Shown here one piece after another: positions 12,404-23,373 of a DNA stretch of 64,000 bases. The translations under genes and the position numbers were made by a program. How positions within the stretch are numbered: the first letter of the stretch is position 1; each line of letters opens with the position of its first letter. Under the pieces are notes generated by a model. It was not told where the DNA came from and ran no database searches. It saw nothing but the letters and a program-made list of their open reading frames with translations. The DNA is from Chelydra serpentina. Its lineage: Eukaryota > Chordata > Testudines > Chelydridae. Location of the stretch: positions 12,976,001 to 13,040,000 of the forward strand of contig JBAIAC010000033.1 of NCBI GenBank assembly GCA_037349315.1. Direction: 5' to 3'.

Positions 12404-12854
12404 TAATCTGTGTCCGTGACAGGCAGTAGCTAGGTTGATGGAAGAGTTCTTCTGTCTACCCCAGCTTTGCTACATCTCTTGCTGTGTGGTTTTATCACAC
12501 CCCCTGAAAGAGGTAGCTATGCTAATGCAAGCTTTCAGTGTAGGCCAGTTCTTAGCTCTGCTGGCCAGCCGGTTGCAGGCTCTACACCTTTCCACCACCA
12601 TTTTTTACCCCAGGGGTTTAGGTGTGGAATACAGCATGCTACCCTTGTTCTCTTGCCTACCTCTGGATCCAAGGTGCAGGGAGCTGCACAGGGCCATTGT
12701 GGGTAGTGTTACTTTTCTGGGAAGCTGTAACCAGGCCCTGACAGTCTCTGCTCTGTTTGCATCACACCTGAGATGAAAGGAATCTTAGAACTTGGTGAAT
12801 CTGAGAGAAATTGTGGACCTGTGTAGTGTATTTGCTCTCATTTCTGGCCTCGTT
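12404..12854. other. No gene recognised
   Basis: Short unique-looking stretch between two transposons. Overlapping frames at 12435-12776 and 12467-12706 match no known family. Confidence 0.4.
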
Positions 12855-13539
12855 GGGTATGTTTATGCTGCAATTAGACACCTGCAGCTGGCCTGTGCCA
12901 CCTAACTCAGGCTCGCTGGGTTTGGGCTAAGAAGCTGTCTAATTGCGGTGTAGACATTTGGACTCGGGCTGGACCCAGGCTCTGGGACCCTCCCATCTCA
13001 CAGGGTCCCAGAACCTGGACCCCAGACTGTGCCCCAACATCTACACTGCAGTTAAACAGCCCCTTAGCCCAAACCCCAGGAGCCTGAGTCCATAGGCGCC
13101 GACTCCGTGGGTGCTCCAGGGCTGGAGCACCCACAGGGAAAAATTGGTGGGTGCACCCACCAGCAGCTCCTTGCCCCGCCCCAGCTCACCTCCGCCTCCT
13201 CCCTTGAGTGCGCCGCTGCGTCCTGCTTCTCCCCCCTCCCTCCCAGCACTTGTGCCGCGAAAAAGCTGTTTTGCGTGGCAAGCCTGGGAGGGAGGGGGGG
13301 AGGAGAGAGAATGTGGTGTGCCCTGGGGGAGGAGGTGGGGCCAGGGTGGGAATTTGGGGAGGGGTCCAATAGGGGCAGGGAGGGGCGGAGTTTGGGCGGG
13401 GTCTTTGGGTCAGGCGTGGAGTTGGGGCGGGGCCGGGGTGGGTGCGAGCACCCACCAGCGCCAAGAAAAGTTGGTGCCTGTGTCTGAGTCAGGTGGCATG
13501 GGCCAGCCGCGGGTGTCTAATTGCAGTGTGCACATACCT
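12855..13539. mobile_element. Harbinger-type MITE split by a hAT element
   Basis: Begins GGGTATGTTTATGCTGCAAT and ends with ATTGCAGTGTGCACATACC, an imperfect terminal inverted repeat of the GGGTATGTCTACACTGC type. The interior is partly palindromic, with GCTCTGGGACCCTCCCATCT facing CACAGGGTCCCAGAACCTGG. A hAT element occupies 13091-13482; without it the MITE would be about 285 bp. The target site is not clear after mutation. Confidence 0.75.
13091..13482 (+). mobile_element. Non-autonomous hAT element, CATAGGCGCC family
   Basis: Starts CATAGGCGCCGACTCCGTGG and ends in a matching inverted terminus (right end reverse-complemented: CACAGGCACCAACTTTTC). The flanks CCTGAGTC (13083-13090) and TCTGAGTC (13483-13490) agree at 7 of 8 positions. 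The interior is GC-rich, with a hairpin formed by GGGTGCTCCAGGGCTGGAGCACCC. Sister copies lie at 38984-39268 and 40811-41329. Long overlapping frames on both strands here are compositional artefacts. Confidence 0.85.
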
Positions 13540-14599
13540 TTCTAGACATTCACAGCTCTCTAAATTCAGAGTGTGGTTTATTTTGTATAGAACTAATACA
13601 AATCAAGTCATAGAATTACTGTAGAGTAGAAATAATTACATGGCTATTTCCAACATTTCAAGGTATTTTCACTGGTAAGTGAAGCTATTTAGTTTTTTGT
13701 CAGAAGGGAGAACAAAAAAGACACTAACCTTTTTTGTGACCTTTGCTCAAGGGAGCTGGCAGAGCTCAGAGAACTTTTTTTTTTTTAAGTTGCTAATAGA
13801 AGCCTAGTTTGTTCCCAAACCATTAGTTAGAAGCTTTTGTTTTTTTTCTGCCTGCTGCAGACCAGACAATTAGTTCAAAACAAATGAAGGTTTTTCAACA
13901 CACATGGTAAATTATAAGCATTCCCAGTCCTCTCTTTAAAACCATGCTGTTATGCTGAAACAGGGGGACTGCATTGTACTGTGTGTAAAATCCTTGTTTG
14001 ATAGACAGTAGGAGGTATAAGGTATTGATTTAAAAGGCTCTGAGGCAAACCAGTTAGAGGTTCATTGACAACACAGTGACCATTCATCTTCCAGATTAAA
14101 TGTAAAAATAAGGTCCTGACCACTTGTGGTCATTTAAAACTCCCAAAGCATCTTTCGAGACTGTTGTCCTGGTCAAATTCCAATTTGCCGTAATTACATT
14201 CTGCCTACCCCTACCCTAAATCCCATCAGCAGGTTCAGCTGGAACAAATTTATTCACCATTTGCTGACCTAACTGCTGTGGTCATGTTGCAATGCACTAT
14301 TAAGCAGTTGCTGCCTTTCAGCTTATGAGTTGCTTCATTTCAGTGGTGTATGAAGTGATTCGTGGGCAAGTTTGTACTTTGCTTTGAGACCAGAGGTACT
14401 GTATGAGTGTTATCATTTTAGCCCCAGAATGTCTGAGAACTGTGTGGAGGGTGTTTTAGAGGCACAGTATAGATAGAACTAGTTGCTCTCAAATGGTGAA
14501 TAGGTAAAAGGCAGGAGATGCTGTTGGACAGATAAAAGGAATAGTATATAGGGAAATGAAGTGATTATGGTTTCAGGTACTGGTTGGCACTGAATATAA
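13540..14599. other. No gene recognised
   Basis: Unique-looking AT-rich sequence without exon-like frames or recognised repeats. Confidence 0.4.
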
Positions 14600-14618
14600 T
14601 TCAAAGGATCGTTTCACC

Positions 14619-14900
14619 GTGCAGCAAAGCATAATGAGAGAACACTGGGAAGCAAAAGAAGGATATAGATTTATTGTAATAGGAGACTCAATCATATGCT
14701 TTGTGGGTATCTATAGCTGTAAAAAGGGGTTAGCTAACAGGATTGTTGTTAATCTTCCAGAAGCAAAGATGAAGGAGGTTGTAGAGAGACCTGATAAACT
14801 ATTCAAGAGGTTTAGTGTTCAGCTTCCTGTAGTGCTACGTATTGGACTAAACGATGTCAGAGATTCTGAATCTCCTTTTAAGTCTCTGCCTGGAAACTGA
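14619..14900 (+). pseudogene. CR1-like LINE ORF1 esterase-domain fragment
   Basis: The frame encodes an SGNH-hydrolase-like segment. A VIGDSII motif near residue 21 is equivalent to block I with its nucleophilic Ser. Downstream, a VVNLPEAK segment is followed by VVLRIGLNDV, the block III position, where intact family members have G-T-N-D. This matches the esterase-type ORF1 of vertebrate CR1 elements. There is no preceding zinc-finger region, the frame stops after 93 codons, and the catalytic Asp-His end is missing. It is a 5'- and 3'-truncated LINE relic, not a host gene. Confidence 0.65.
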
Positions 14901-16805
14901 GAGCAAGGAAGCATGAGACAGCATAAGATATGAGAGCCGTTTAAAGGTTTTATCTACCTCCTAAACTGCTCAATCACGGCAGCATGCTCATTTTCCTGTC
15001 CCTTTGTCCAGACACCTCATAGCACCTGAACTTTTCACCTTTCATGTTTTTAGGTGTAGATGCTCAACTGCTAGACTATTTCTAAAACAAACAGCTTCAA
15101 AAAAGAAAGCAGCTAAATAAATAACTGATCTGTTTGCCCAGGGAATAGCCACATGCCAGAATAACACTTTGTTCAAACTGCAAAATGGATACAATGGATG
15201 TAGGGAACCAATTTTCTACTAGAGGCTGCCAGTTCCATTAACCTTTGCCCCCATGCTGTGAATGGAAGCACAACTGTGCCTGCCTGATTTATCCAGCAGC
15301 CTGGAAGCAGAGATTATGTCCCAGAACATGAAGGTTTTCTCTCCATAGATAACTTGAGTTTAGTAGGTACAGCACAGCTACCCTTGCATACTCACAGTCT
15401 GCTAAGTGCAAACAGCACCTTTCTCCTTCACTAGTTAACAAAGAAGGTCAGGAAAAATCAGCAATTTATTCCCATCATTAAAAAAAAATTGTGTGCCCAA
15501 AAGAGGACTTGGTGCTTAACAGAAACAAGACATGGTCCCTCTCCTGTGGAGCTTCCAGTCTAAGGCCCTAGCCCTATAATGAAATCCACTAGTGCAGAAT
15601 TGGTGTCAATGTAGCATCCTACAGACTTTGGTGCAGGGCACTGTACAGTGTAGGGTCTGTGCTTCGAGTCCCATTGGCTTGATTGGGACACTAGGAACAC
15701 TGAATGGGCACGGAGGTCTGTGCCAGAGGTCCACCTGATTTCAATAGGATACTGTATGGGTGTAAGTGTTTGGTTTATGAGGAGGGAAGTAGTGTTAAAG
15801 TGGCTTGGGTTGCTGGGCTTCCTTATGATTCTGGTGATGGACCTGTGCCCCAAAAACACAGAGCTGGGTGAGAACCAGCAGTTCTAAGGTGCAGGAGGCA
15901 TGTACAATGAGTAAAGCACCCTGTGAACCTGTTGAGGAGTTGAATAATTAGTTATTGTAGAACTGCGTAAATTATTTAAAAAACCCAAATACGTCATTTA
16001 TGAATGGCTGTGAATAAAATACCTAAGCGCAATTTGCTGTAAAATGTCTGCAGATCCCAGAAGTTTGTTTCACATTATTGAAACATTCATCTCAGAAGTG
16101 GGCTATTCATTATTTAGCATTTATAATCATTACTGTGCTGTACGTAGCTTGTATCTGTATTATTTTTGGGCTCGCTTGTTCCTTTTAATGTAAAATAAAG
16201 GTAATTGTGTTTGAACGTATAGGGTTGCTCCTTGTATGTGGGAAAACAGAAGTTATTCTCTAGACTTAAAAATCTGTCATCCAGTCAGGGAACAGAAAAT
16301 CTATACCAGGCGACTATAATACAAATGGTGATTAATCAAAGTGAACAGTTTATGAACAACCCCCATAGACTGAATACTAATGAATAATGCATGCATTTGA
16401 GGAAACTATGATCAGCTCTTGAACAATCCACTAACAAAAAAAGGGTTATTTTTCAAAAGATATTGTTTTAAATAAATAACTTAACTAGCTCTCTTTAATT
16501 GGCAGACACAATATAGCCAATCATAGCACGTTTTCAGCAAGTTCTGAATCATGATAGAACCATTTTTCTTTGTTGAGTGTTTACCAGTTTTCTTGCCTTA
16601 ACATCTGCTTTAGTCTATGATGCCAAGTACCCATCTATTGGTGTTAGAACGCAATGTTAAATATTGAAATTACAAAATCTTAGCGCAGTATTTTAGTAGC
16701 ATTTAACCCTGTTTCTTTTGGCCTTTGTATTTCTTCAATCTTTTTCAGTTTTAGCCTCAGTGGTAAGAACTATACAAGAAAATATGAAGATGTACTAATA
16801 TAAAG
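14901..16805. other. No gene recognised; one old repeat fragment
   Basis: Includes a minus-strand fragment of the ancient repeat tail at 15510-15565 (GGTCCCTCTCCTGTGGAGCT then TCTAA). Otherwise no exon or mobile element is evident. Confidence 0.4.
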
Positions 16806-17465
16806 TGTGACAAGGCTCACTGTGACCCTCCATGTAGCCCTTCTCTCTCTAGAGGCAAGGGTCACAGCCTACTGAGCCATTTTCATCATAAGCCAGCAAG
16901 GGAGGTAAGGAGAAGCTATCCTCCCTCGCACACTCTGTTGTCTCCCAGTCTCAGTGATTAGTCAGGGAGGGAATGGGGGAGCCCGGGCCCGCTCTCTACT
17001 CCAGGTTCCAGCCCAGGGACCCTGATAGTAGCAGCTCTTGGTAGCTGACTTTTTGGAAACAGAACGAGTACAATTCCCTGGGCCACTTCCCCACAGCAAC
17101 CCCCACTTCCTCAATATCTACATCACCCTTACCTCAGGGCCTCCTTCCTTGTGCCTGATAGGGTTTGTACTGCTCCATTTCTCCAGCAGCATGGCTTCCT
17201 CCTACAGCTCCTGACAAACACGCCTCAACTGACTAACTGGGAGGCTTTTAACTAGTTTAAGCCAGCCCCCTGATTGGCTTCAGGTGTCCCAATCAACCTA
17301 GCTGTCTTCCCTGCTTTCTGGAAGGATCTTAATTGACCCCAAGTGTCTTAATTCACATGGAGAAACTATATTTGCTTACCCTGGTAACAGGGATTTGTTT
17401 AGCCTGGGGCTAATATATTTGTCTCCCACTACTTTCCTATAGCCATCTGGCCTTGCCCCGTACCA
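16806..17465 (+). mobile_element. Probable solo LTR of a turtle retrotransposon
   Basis: Opens with TGTGACAAGG and runs as one pyrimidine-rich block to GCCATCTGGCCTTGCCCCG, after which the expected CA end is mutated. It resembles an LTR I associate with turtle genomes, from memory rather than a search. There is no internal coding region and no second LTR. Target duplications are not clear, so the ends are approximate. Confidence 0.5.
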
Positions 17466-17500
17466 TAACTTATAATGGTAAAATTTTCAGATGTGCCTAA

Positions 17501-17796
17501 GGGTAGGTCTATACTTACGCGTCGCGTCGAACGCGTCGGATCGATGTTCTGGGTTCGATTTATCGCGTCTTGTCAAGACGCGATAAATCGAACCAGGAAG
17601 TGCTCCGTCGTCGACGCTGGTACTCCAGCTCGACGAACGGAGTAGGCGGAGTCGACGGGGGAGCCTGCGCGCCGCGTGTGGATCCCGGGTAAGTGCTTTT
17701 TCATTCGAACTAAGGTACTTCGACTTCAGCTACGTTATTCACGTAGCTGAAGTTGCGTACCTTAGTTCGATAGGGGGGGGTAGTGTAGACCTAGCC
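17501..17796. mobile_element. Hairpin-rich Harbinger-type MITE, copy 1
   Basis: A 296-bp element flanked by TAA duplications (17498-17500 and 17797-17799), typical of PIF/Harbinger. Termini are GGGTAGGTCTATACTTA and, reverse-complemented, GGCTAGGTCTACACTA. It carries a perfect 21-bp inverted repeat with a 1-base spacer (17552-17572 / 17574-17594) and a second imperfect 30-31-bp one (17705-17735 / 17741-17770). It is CpG-rich with many TCGA sites. A close copy lies at 34652-34937. Confidence 0.85.
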
Positions 17797-17799
17797 TAA

Positions 17800-18670
17800 G
17801 TGACCTATGCATCTAAATCCATATAATTGTTTAGTTAATTGAGGGTAACTAGTGGAATTGTACTGAAGTAACTATGAAATCTACATGAATGTCAGAATCT
17901 CAATGTGGTACCCAGTGGGGATAAAACCCCGCTGCTTCTTGCTTTTAAATCAAGGAGTCTCTGTTGTTTAAGCTAAAGAACTAGGCCTGTTATCTGGGAA
18001 CAGTAGCAGACTTATAAACATCTTAGGTGAACCAGCTAGCGTCAGGACAGCCACATAATTCTTACTTCAGAGTAGCATGGAAGTTTCTGATTCCAGCTTT
18101 TTGGATCTGATCTCTCTTAAGTTTTGTATCAGTGCACCTCCACAGACGTGAGTGATGTTACTCCAGAGGTACCTATGTTATACCAGAATCTGGCCCTCTG
18201 TGTCTCATAGTATGTAAAAAAATCAGAACATTCCCTTTCACCTGACTTTGAAACAGATTACAGTTTGACACAACAATTTTCACTGTAAAGTGAAGCTTTC
18301 AAACAAACATAGATGAAAATTCACTCCTTAGAGACAGTGAATAGTGGTCACCAGCTAGTATCACTATTTTGTGGATTCTACAGTAGAAGCCACAATGCTA
18401 CCACACTTTTAAAGAGATTGTAGAAATAACATGTTCTTCAAATATATTCCCAAACAAGGTCACTAGTATAATAATCCATATGACCAGAGATACAATTACC
18501 GTGTAAATCTCACACACAAACAGGGATCCAGGAGAGCAATTTGGATTTTTTTTAACTGCAAAACCACAGGCCTCTCCCACATAAACTAAAGGTTATTCTC
18601 TCTGTGAGACAGCCACATCGCTCATCTACATGTATTTGGTCCACTCATTATAGTAGGCAAGCAGAGATTG
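17800..18670. other. No gene recognised
   Basis: Unique-looking sequence between a MITE and a decayed hAT transposon. The segment around 18120-18200 resembles a diffuse amniote repeat also seen near 35270 and 36790. Confidence 0.4.
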
Positions 18671-18678
18671 AAGGTAAG

Positions 18679-20095
18679 CAGTGTTTTCCCCAGGAATTGA
18701 AATTAAGGGGTGTGTTTTAATATTTAGGGTGGGTGAGGGCCAACGAGGGTTGAGACCATGAAGGCAAAGGTGGGCTGTATGGCACCATAGTAAAAACTGA
18801 AAAATGTTTCACAACCATTTTATTAGATTTATGTTTTAAAATCATCACAAAAATTAAAGTTGGCCACTCAAGCCTACTACAAAGCACTACATCTACATCT
18901 GTCTTGGTTTCTTGTAATTTTGCACTCTTCGGTGTCTTCTTGTGTGTCTGTTACTTCCAGTCCTTCAAGATATGCTCATGATCAGGCAGAAGGCGACTTC
19001 TTTCAGAACACAAAATTCTATTCAATGAGGAAAAAGTATGCTCAACTGTAGCTGTTGTGACTGTGAGTAGCAAGAGATGAATTCCCACTTCTTTAATCCC
19101 AGGAAACAAAGCACAGAGATTGGGTCGAACCACTAGTGATGAGAAAGAAGTTGAAGTTAAATCTTCATTCGTTCGTTGTATGATATTCCACTCTGTGTTC
19201 AAAATTCTCTATTTTGTCCTGATCACATAGCAGCTCTATTGCTGGTAGTGCCTCACTCCACTCACCTGTAGGTGTTTTATAAGACAGGCATCTGTAAAAG
19301 CTACATAGAGGTTGAGTAGAATCCAGAAATCGCTATTGTAAATTTGTAAGAATCAAGTCTGTGTACTTTTTCAGCTGGCTTAACAAGTACTTCTTGTCCT
19401 CTTCACTTAAGGAGTCAATATAAGTACCTTCATTAGTCAACTTCTGGACTGAAGTCTTTGCTTCTTCCAGTACATTTTCAATGGATATCTCTGATCCAAG
19501 GGTAGCTTCTATTGCTGGGCAAAGATCTATTACTATAGCAGATGCCTGGATGACATTGTTTAATCACCCAAGTGGTTTCAACAGTAGACTTACAAGAGAG
19601 AGAATGGCAATAGTCTTCTCTGAATTTAGTAACAAAAGTAGTCCACCAGCCTCACTACTTAGATCTGTCCTATCTTGGTGGATACTTTCCAAAACCAGTA
19701 ATAACAGCTGCAGTAATTTTAAGACAACAGCCAAGAATCGCTCCTGAGAAAGCCAGCAGGTTTTCCCAGGTTGGACTAATTTGAACTTCAATCCCAGTGT
19801 ATCTTCTATTTGTTTCCAAGATGTTCAGTCCTTTTGGACCATACTCTTTTTTTTCAGAAAAAAACCAGCCATTACGTTTGTGGCTTTTTAATGTCTTTTT
19901 AAGATTCTGCGGCTTGTACTAGCACTAGCTGGAGTAGATGGCCTCCGCAGTGTGTATAGGAGAGATTAGGGTTACACTTCTTTCTCTGAGCAAAGCTTGT
20001 ACTCCACTATGTCTTCCAGAGAAGTTTGTGGCTCCATCAAATGCACAAGCAGCCATCTGTTTGGGGTTCAGTTTACAAGCATTGAACTCTTCTAA
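18679..20095 (-). pseudogene. Decayed autonomous hAT (ZMYM1-like) transposase, C-terminal part
   Basis: The element starts at a hAT-type terminus, CAGTGTTTTCCCCAGG. On the minus strand, 19202-18951 encodes the end of the hAT dimerisation domain, recognisable as TVEHTFSSLNRILCSERSRL. 19791-19564 encodes an upstream segment with CWLSQERFLAVVLKLL and ESIHQDRTDLSSEAGGLLLL. This arrangement is familiar from turtle ZMYM1-like hAT proteins. Stops and frameshifts break the reading between these blocks, so it is dead. The Harbinger transposon at 20096 interrupts it; the N-terminal remainder lies at 25145-25920. Confidence 0.75.
20093..20095. other. Harbinger target-site duplication, left (TAA)
   Basis: TAA immediately before the terminus GGGTATGTCTACACTA, repeated after the right terminus at 25142-25144. 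A 3-bp TWA duplication is diagnostic of PIF/Harbinger integration. Confidence 0.85.
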
Positions 20096-20473
20096 GGGTA
20101 TGTCTACACTACGAGACTAGTTTGATTTTTCTTAAACCGAACTTGTGAAACCGATATTGCAAGGTCGATCGTGCGAATCCACAGCAAGGACCTTAATTCG
20201 AATTTGTGAGTCCACAATAACAGGGCAAGCGTCGACATTGCAAGTGGTGCACTGTGGGTAGCTATCCCACAGTTCCCGCAGTCCCCGCTGCCCACTGGAA
20301 TTCTGGGTGTAGCCCCCAGGGCCTTCTGGGGCCAAAAATGTGTCGAGGGTGGTTATTGGTAAATGTCGTCACTCGACCCACACTCCCGCCCTCCCTATGT
20401 GAAAGCGCCGGCGGGCAATTAATTCGCGCCCTTTTCCGGTGATTGACAGGTCGGATGCCACAGGACAGCGAGC

Positions 20474-21784
20474 ATGGAGCCCTCCGCGATTATCGCTGCT
20501 GTTCTGTCCGTTGTCAACACCTCGCGCCTTATCGTGCACCTTTTCCAGAATCAGATGCAGAGAAATCGGATGAGGAGGCAACGGAAGCTCCGGGAGGACA
20601 TGAACTCTGAGAGGGGCACAGACCTCTCGCAAAGCACGGGACCCCGGCCCGTAGAAATCATGGTGGCAATGGGGCACATTGATCCTGTGGAACGGCGATT
20701 CTGGGCAAGGGAAACAAGCACTGACTGGTGGGACCGCATAGTGCTGCAGGTTTGGGATGAATCCCAGTGGCTGCGAAACTTTCGGATGTGTAAGGGCACT
20801 TTCCTGGAACTTTGTGAGTTGCTGTCCCCTGCCCTGAAGCACCAGGACACCCGGATGCGAGCAGCCCTGACTATCCAGAAGCGAGTGGCCATAGCCCTGT
20901 GGAAGCTTGCAATTCCTGACAGCTACCGGTCAGTCGCGAACCAATTTGGAGTGGGCAAGTCTACCATGGGGGTTGCTGTGATGCAGGTAGCCCATGCAAT
21001 CGTTGACCTGCTGCTCTCAAAGGTAGTGACCCTTGGAGACGTGCAGGTGATCATAGATGGCTTTTCCGCTATGGGATTCCCAAACTGCAGAGGGGCTATT
21101 GATGGGACACACATCCCTATCCTCGGACCGGACCACCAGGGCAGCCAGTACATTAACCGAAAGGGCTATTTTTCTATGGTGCTGCAAGCACTAGTGGACC
21201 ACAAAGGACGTTTTAGCAACATCAATGTCGGATGGCCGGGCAAGGTTCATGATGCTCGTGTTTTCAAAAACTCTGGTCTGTTTAGACGGCTGCAACAGGG
21301 TGTTTATTTCCCGGACCGCAAAATAACTGTTGGGGATGTGGAGATGCCTATAGTGATCCTCGGGGACCCTGCCTACCCGCTAATGCCCTGGCTCATGAAG
21401 CCATACACGGGAGCCCTGGACACTGAAAAGGAGCTCTTCAACTACCGGCTGAGCAAGTGCAGAATGGTGGTGGAGTGTGCCTTTGGCCGTCTCAAAGGGA
21501 GATGGCGAAGCTTACTTACTCGCTCAGATCTCAGCCAAACAAATATCCCCATTGTGATTGCAGCGTGCTGTGTGCTCCACAATCTCTGTGAAAGCAAGGG
21601 GGAGACGTTTATGGTGGGGTGGGAGGTTGAGGCAAATCGCCTGGCAGCTGATTACGCACAGCCGGACACCAGGGCGATTAGAAGATCACAGCGGGACGCG
21701 CTGCGCATCCGGGAAGCTTTAAAACTAGCTTCCAGAGCGAGCTGGGTAACCAGTGACTGTTACGCTTGCTTAAACAGAAGCTGA
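20474..21784 (+). CDS. PIF/Harbinger DDE transposase (HARBI1-like), intact
   Basis: An uninterrupted 436-residue protein from an ATG at GAGCATGGAG. The N-terminal 60 residues are basic and unconserved-looking. Residues about 95-200 form the helical region with an HTH-like stretch, YRSVANQFGVGKSTMGVAVM, that would bind DNA. The DDE_Tnp_4 nuclease fold follows: D210 in AIDGTHIP, GWPGKVHDARVF with D260, GDPAYPL with D298, and E334 in VVECAFGRLKGRWR. D210, D298 and E334 are the likely catalytic triad, with D260 in the conserved HD motif. The protein cuts and joins the transposon ends; in characterised Harbinger systems it needs the Myb-like partner for nuclear import and end binding. It is longer than the 349-residue human HARBI1. 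Flanking TIRs and TAA duplications show it is a transposon gene, not a domesticated one. AATAAA at 21876-21881 lies 92 bp past the stop. Confidence 0.95.
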   Translation: MEPSAIIAAVLSVVNTSRLIVHLFQNQMQRNRMRRQRKLREDMNSERGTDLSQSTGPRPVEIMVAMGHIDPVERRFWARETSTDWWDRIVLQVWDESQWLRNFRMCKGTFLELCELLSPALKHQDTRMRAALTIQKRVAIALWKLAIPDSYRSVANQFGVGKSTMGVAVMQVAHAIVDLLLSKVVTLGDVQVIIDGFSAMGFPNCRGAIDGTHIPILGPDHQGSQYINRKGYFSMVLQALVDHKGRFSNINVGWPGKVHDARVFKNSGLFRRLQQGVYFPDRKITVGDVEMPIVILGDPAYPLMPWLMKPYTGALDTEKELFNYRLSKCRMVVECAFGRLKGRWRSLLTRSDLSQTNIPIVIAACCVLHNLCESKGETFMVGWEVEANRLAADYAQPDTRAIRRSQRDALRIREALKLASRASWVTSDCYACLNRS

Positions 21785-22520
21785 AACTGCCCCCGTTTCT
21801 TTTCCCAGTTTAGGTTGCCTATCCTCTCCAATTACCAACCCCCTTCCCCCCCTTCATTCAACGCTTTAAAAGTACAATAAAGGAAACATTGTTTATTTAA
21901 ACCGTCTCCATTACTGGTTTCTCGGTTAAGGTTTTAACCTGGGATGCATACCGCTGTTGGGGAGCGGGTGGAGTGTTGGAAAGTACGCTTCCAAGCTTGG
22001 GGAATGACATGCTCCTGCTCCCAGAGCAGTCCGAAGTGCTGGACAGCTTGTTTCAAGGGAGCCATCAACCCCTCCTATTCCCAACTGTCTGTGGTGGGGC
22101 GTGTGAGACTTTTTGGCCGTGGATTGCGGCCACAGATCCCCTGCTGCATGGATCTGTCATGCAGGCTATCGCTGGCCGCAAAAGATCAGCAGCCACCCTC
22201 CCCCACCAGAAAGTTAACCCCCCCCCCCATAGAGAACATGAAAACCCCCTCCCAGAATGACAAGTGTGCCTAGTGCATGCAATGTGAGTGTGACTTTCTG
22301 TTGATCCTTTCCCACTGTCTGTACCCTGGTTCAGGCGCCTGTCGTCTCTAATTACAAACCCCCTTACCCACTCCCCCAAAACCAAACCGTCTTGTGAAAG
22401 AAAGTCAAGGAAACAGCACTGTACAAAGCAAACATTTTTATTAAGGTGAGCATAGTTTTGAGATGAAACCTGGGCAGGGAAGTGTTGTGGGGTGTGGTTG
22501 GAGGGAGGGAAAGGACCCAT
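21785..22520. other. Region between the convergent transposase and Myb-like genes
   Basis: The two genes converge here. It holds AATAAA for the transposase at 21876-21881 and, on the minus strand, AATAAA for the Myb-like gene at 22442-22437, 79 bp past its stop. Frames of 95-151 codons in this stretch overlap one another on both strands and match no family. Confidence 0.6.
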
Positions 22521-22886
22521 CTAAAGTTTTGGAAATGAGAGCCTTCTGCTACTGGAGCAGTCTGCAGGGGTGGAGTGATTATTTCCACGGCCCCTGCCTC
22601 CCCTCGTCCTAGTGACTTTGGGTGAGTAGAGGATTGGACTTTGTGGTGGGGGAGGGCGGTTGGAAATTACATAGAGAGGGGCTCTTTCCTCCTGTCTCCT
22701 GTCCTGGAGAATGTCTATCAGGCGCCGGAGCGTGTCCGTTTGCTCCCTCATTAGTCCCAGCAGCGTTTGAGTCGCCTGCTGGTCTTCCTGCCGCCACCTG
22801 TCCTCGCGAGCTTCAGCACTCTGCTCCCGTTCCCTGGCTGCTCGCTCGGACCTTGAGACATCCTCTCTCCGCTGTGCCGCCTCCCT

Positions 22887-22889
22887 TCA
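22887..22889 (-). other. Premature TGA in the Myb-like gene
   Basis: In-frame TGA at codon 231 of 353. The sequence reads in frame before it (FSELMVCS) and after it (REAAQRRED and onward to the natural stop at 22521-22523). It is the only lesion I see in the gene. Confidence 0.8.
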
Positions 22890-23373
22890 GGAACAGACCA
22901 TCAATTCGGAGAACATGTTGTCGTGGGTTCTCTTTTTGCGCCGCCTGATCAGCGCTAGCCTCTGGGAGGGTGATCCACGGGTAGGGCGGGAGACACTCGC
23001 AGCTGTGGGATGAGAGAAAGGGAGTGAATTCCTAAGAAAGATACTTTTTCCAGAACAATGCATATACTCTTTCCCTGTGAATAGGACCAAGCACAGTACC
23101 TATCACATGTCCACTTACTACAAGGTCAAATATTATGTCTTTATCCTGAGTGTCTGGGGTCCCGGTGTACAGATCCCAGAAGCCTTGCAGAACACTGGAA
23201 ATCTGCTCTCTGGAGACCATGGTAAGCTGATGAGTTTGGACTGCTGAGAGAGTACTTCACAGCAGTGCTCTACTCCCATGTTTCATTTCACTGTTCCCGG
23301 CTGCGGTCAGGAAATGCTGCTGCCCAAACCGCTCATCCACAGCGGCTCGCCAATCCTTTACCCGCCCCTACGC

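Noticed and set aside
20474..21784. Domesticated HARBI1 host gene
   Set aside because: The gene is enclosed by Harbinger terminal repeats and TAA duplications with its Myb-like partner, so it is a transposon gene.
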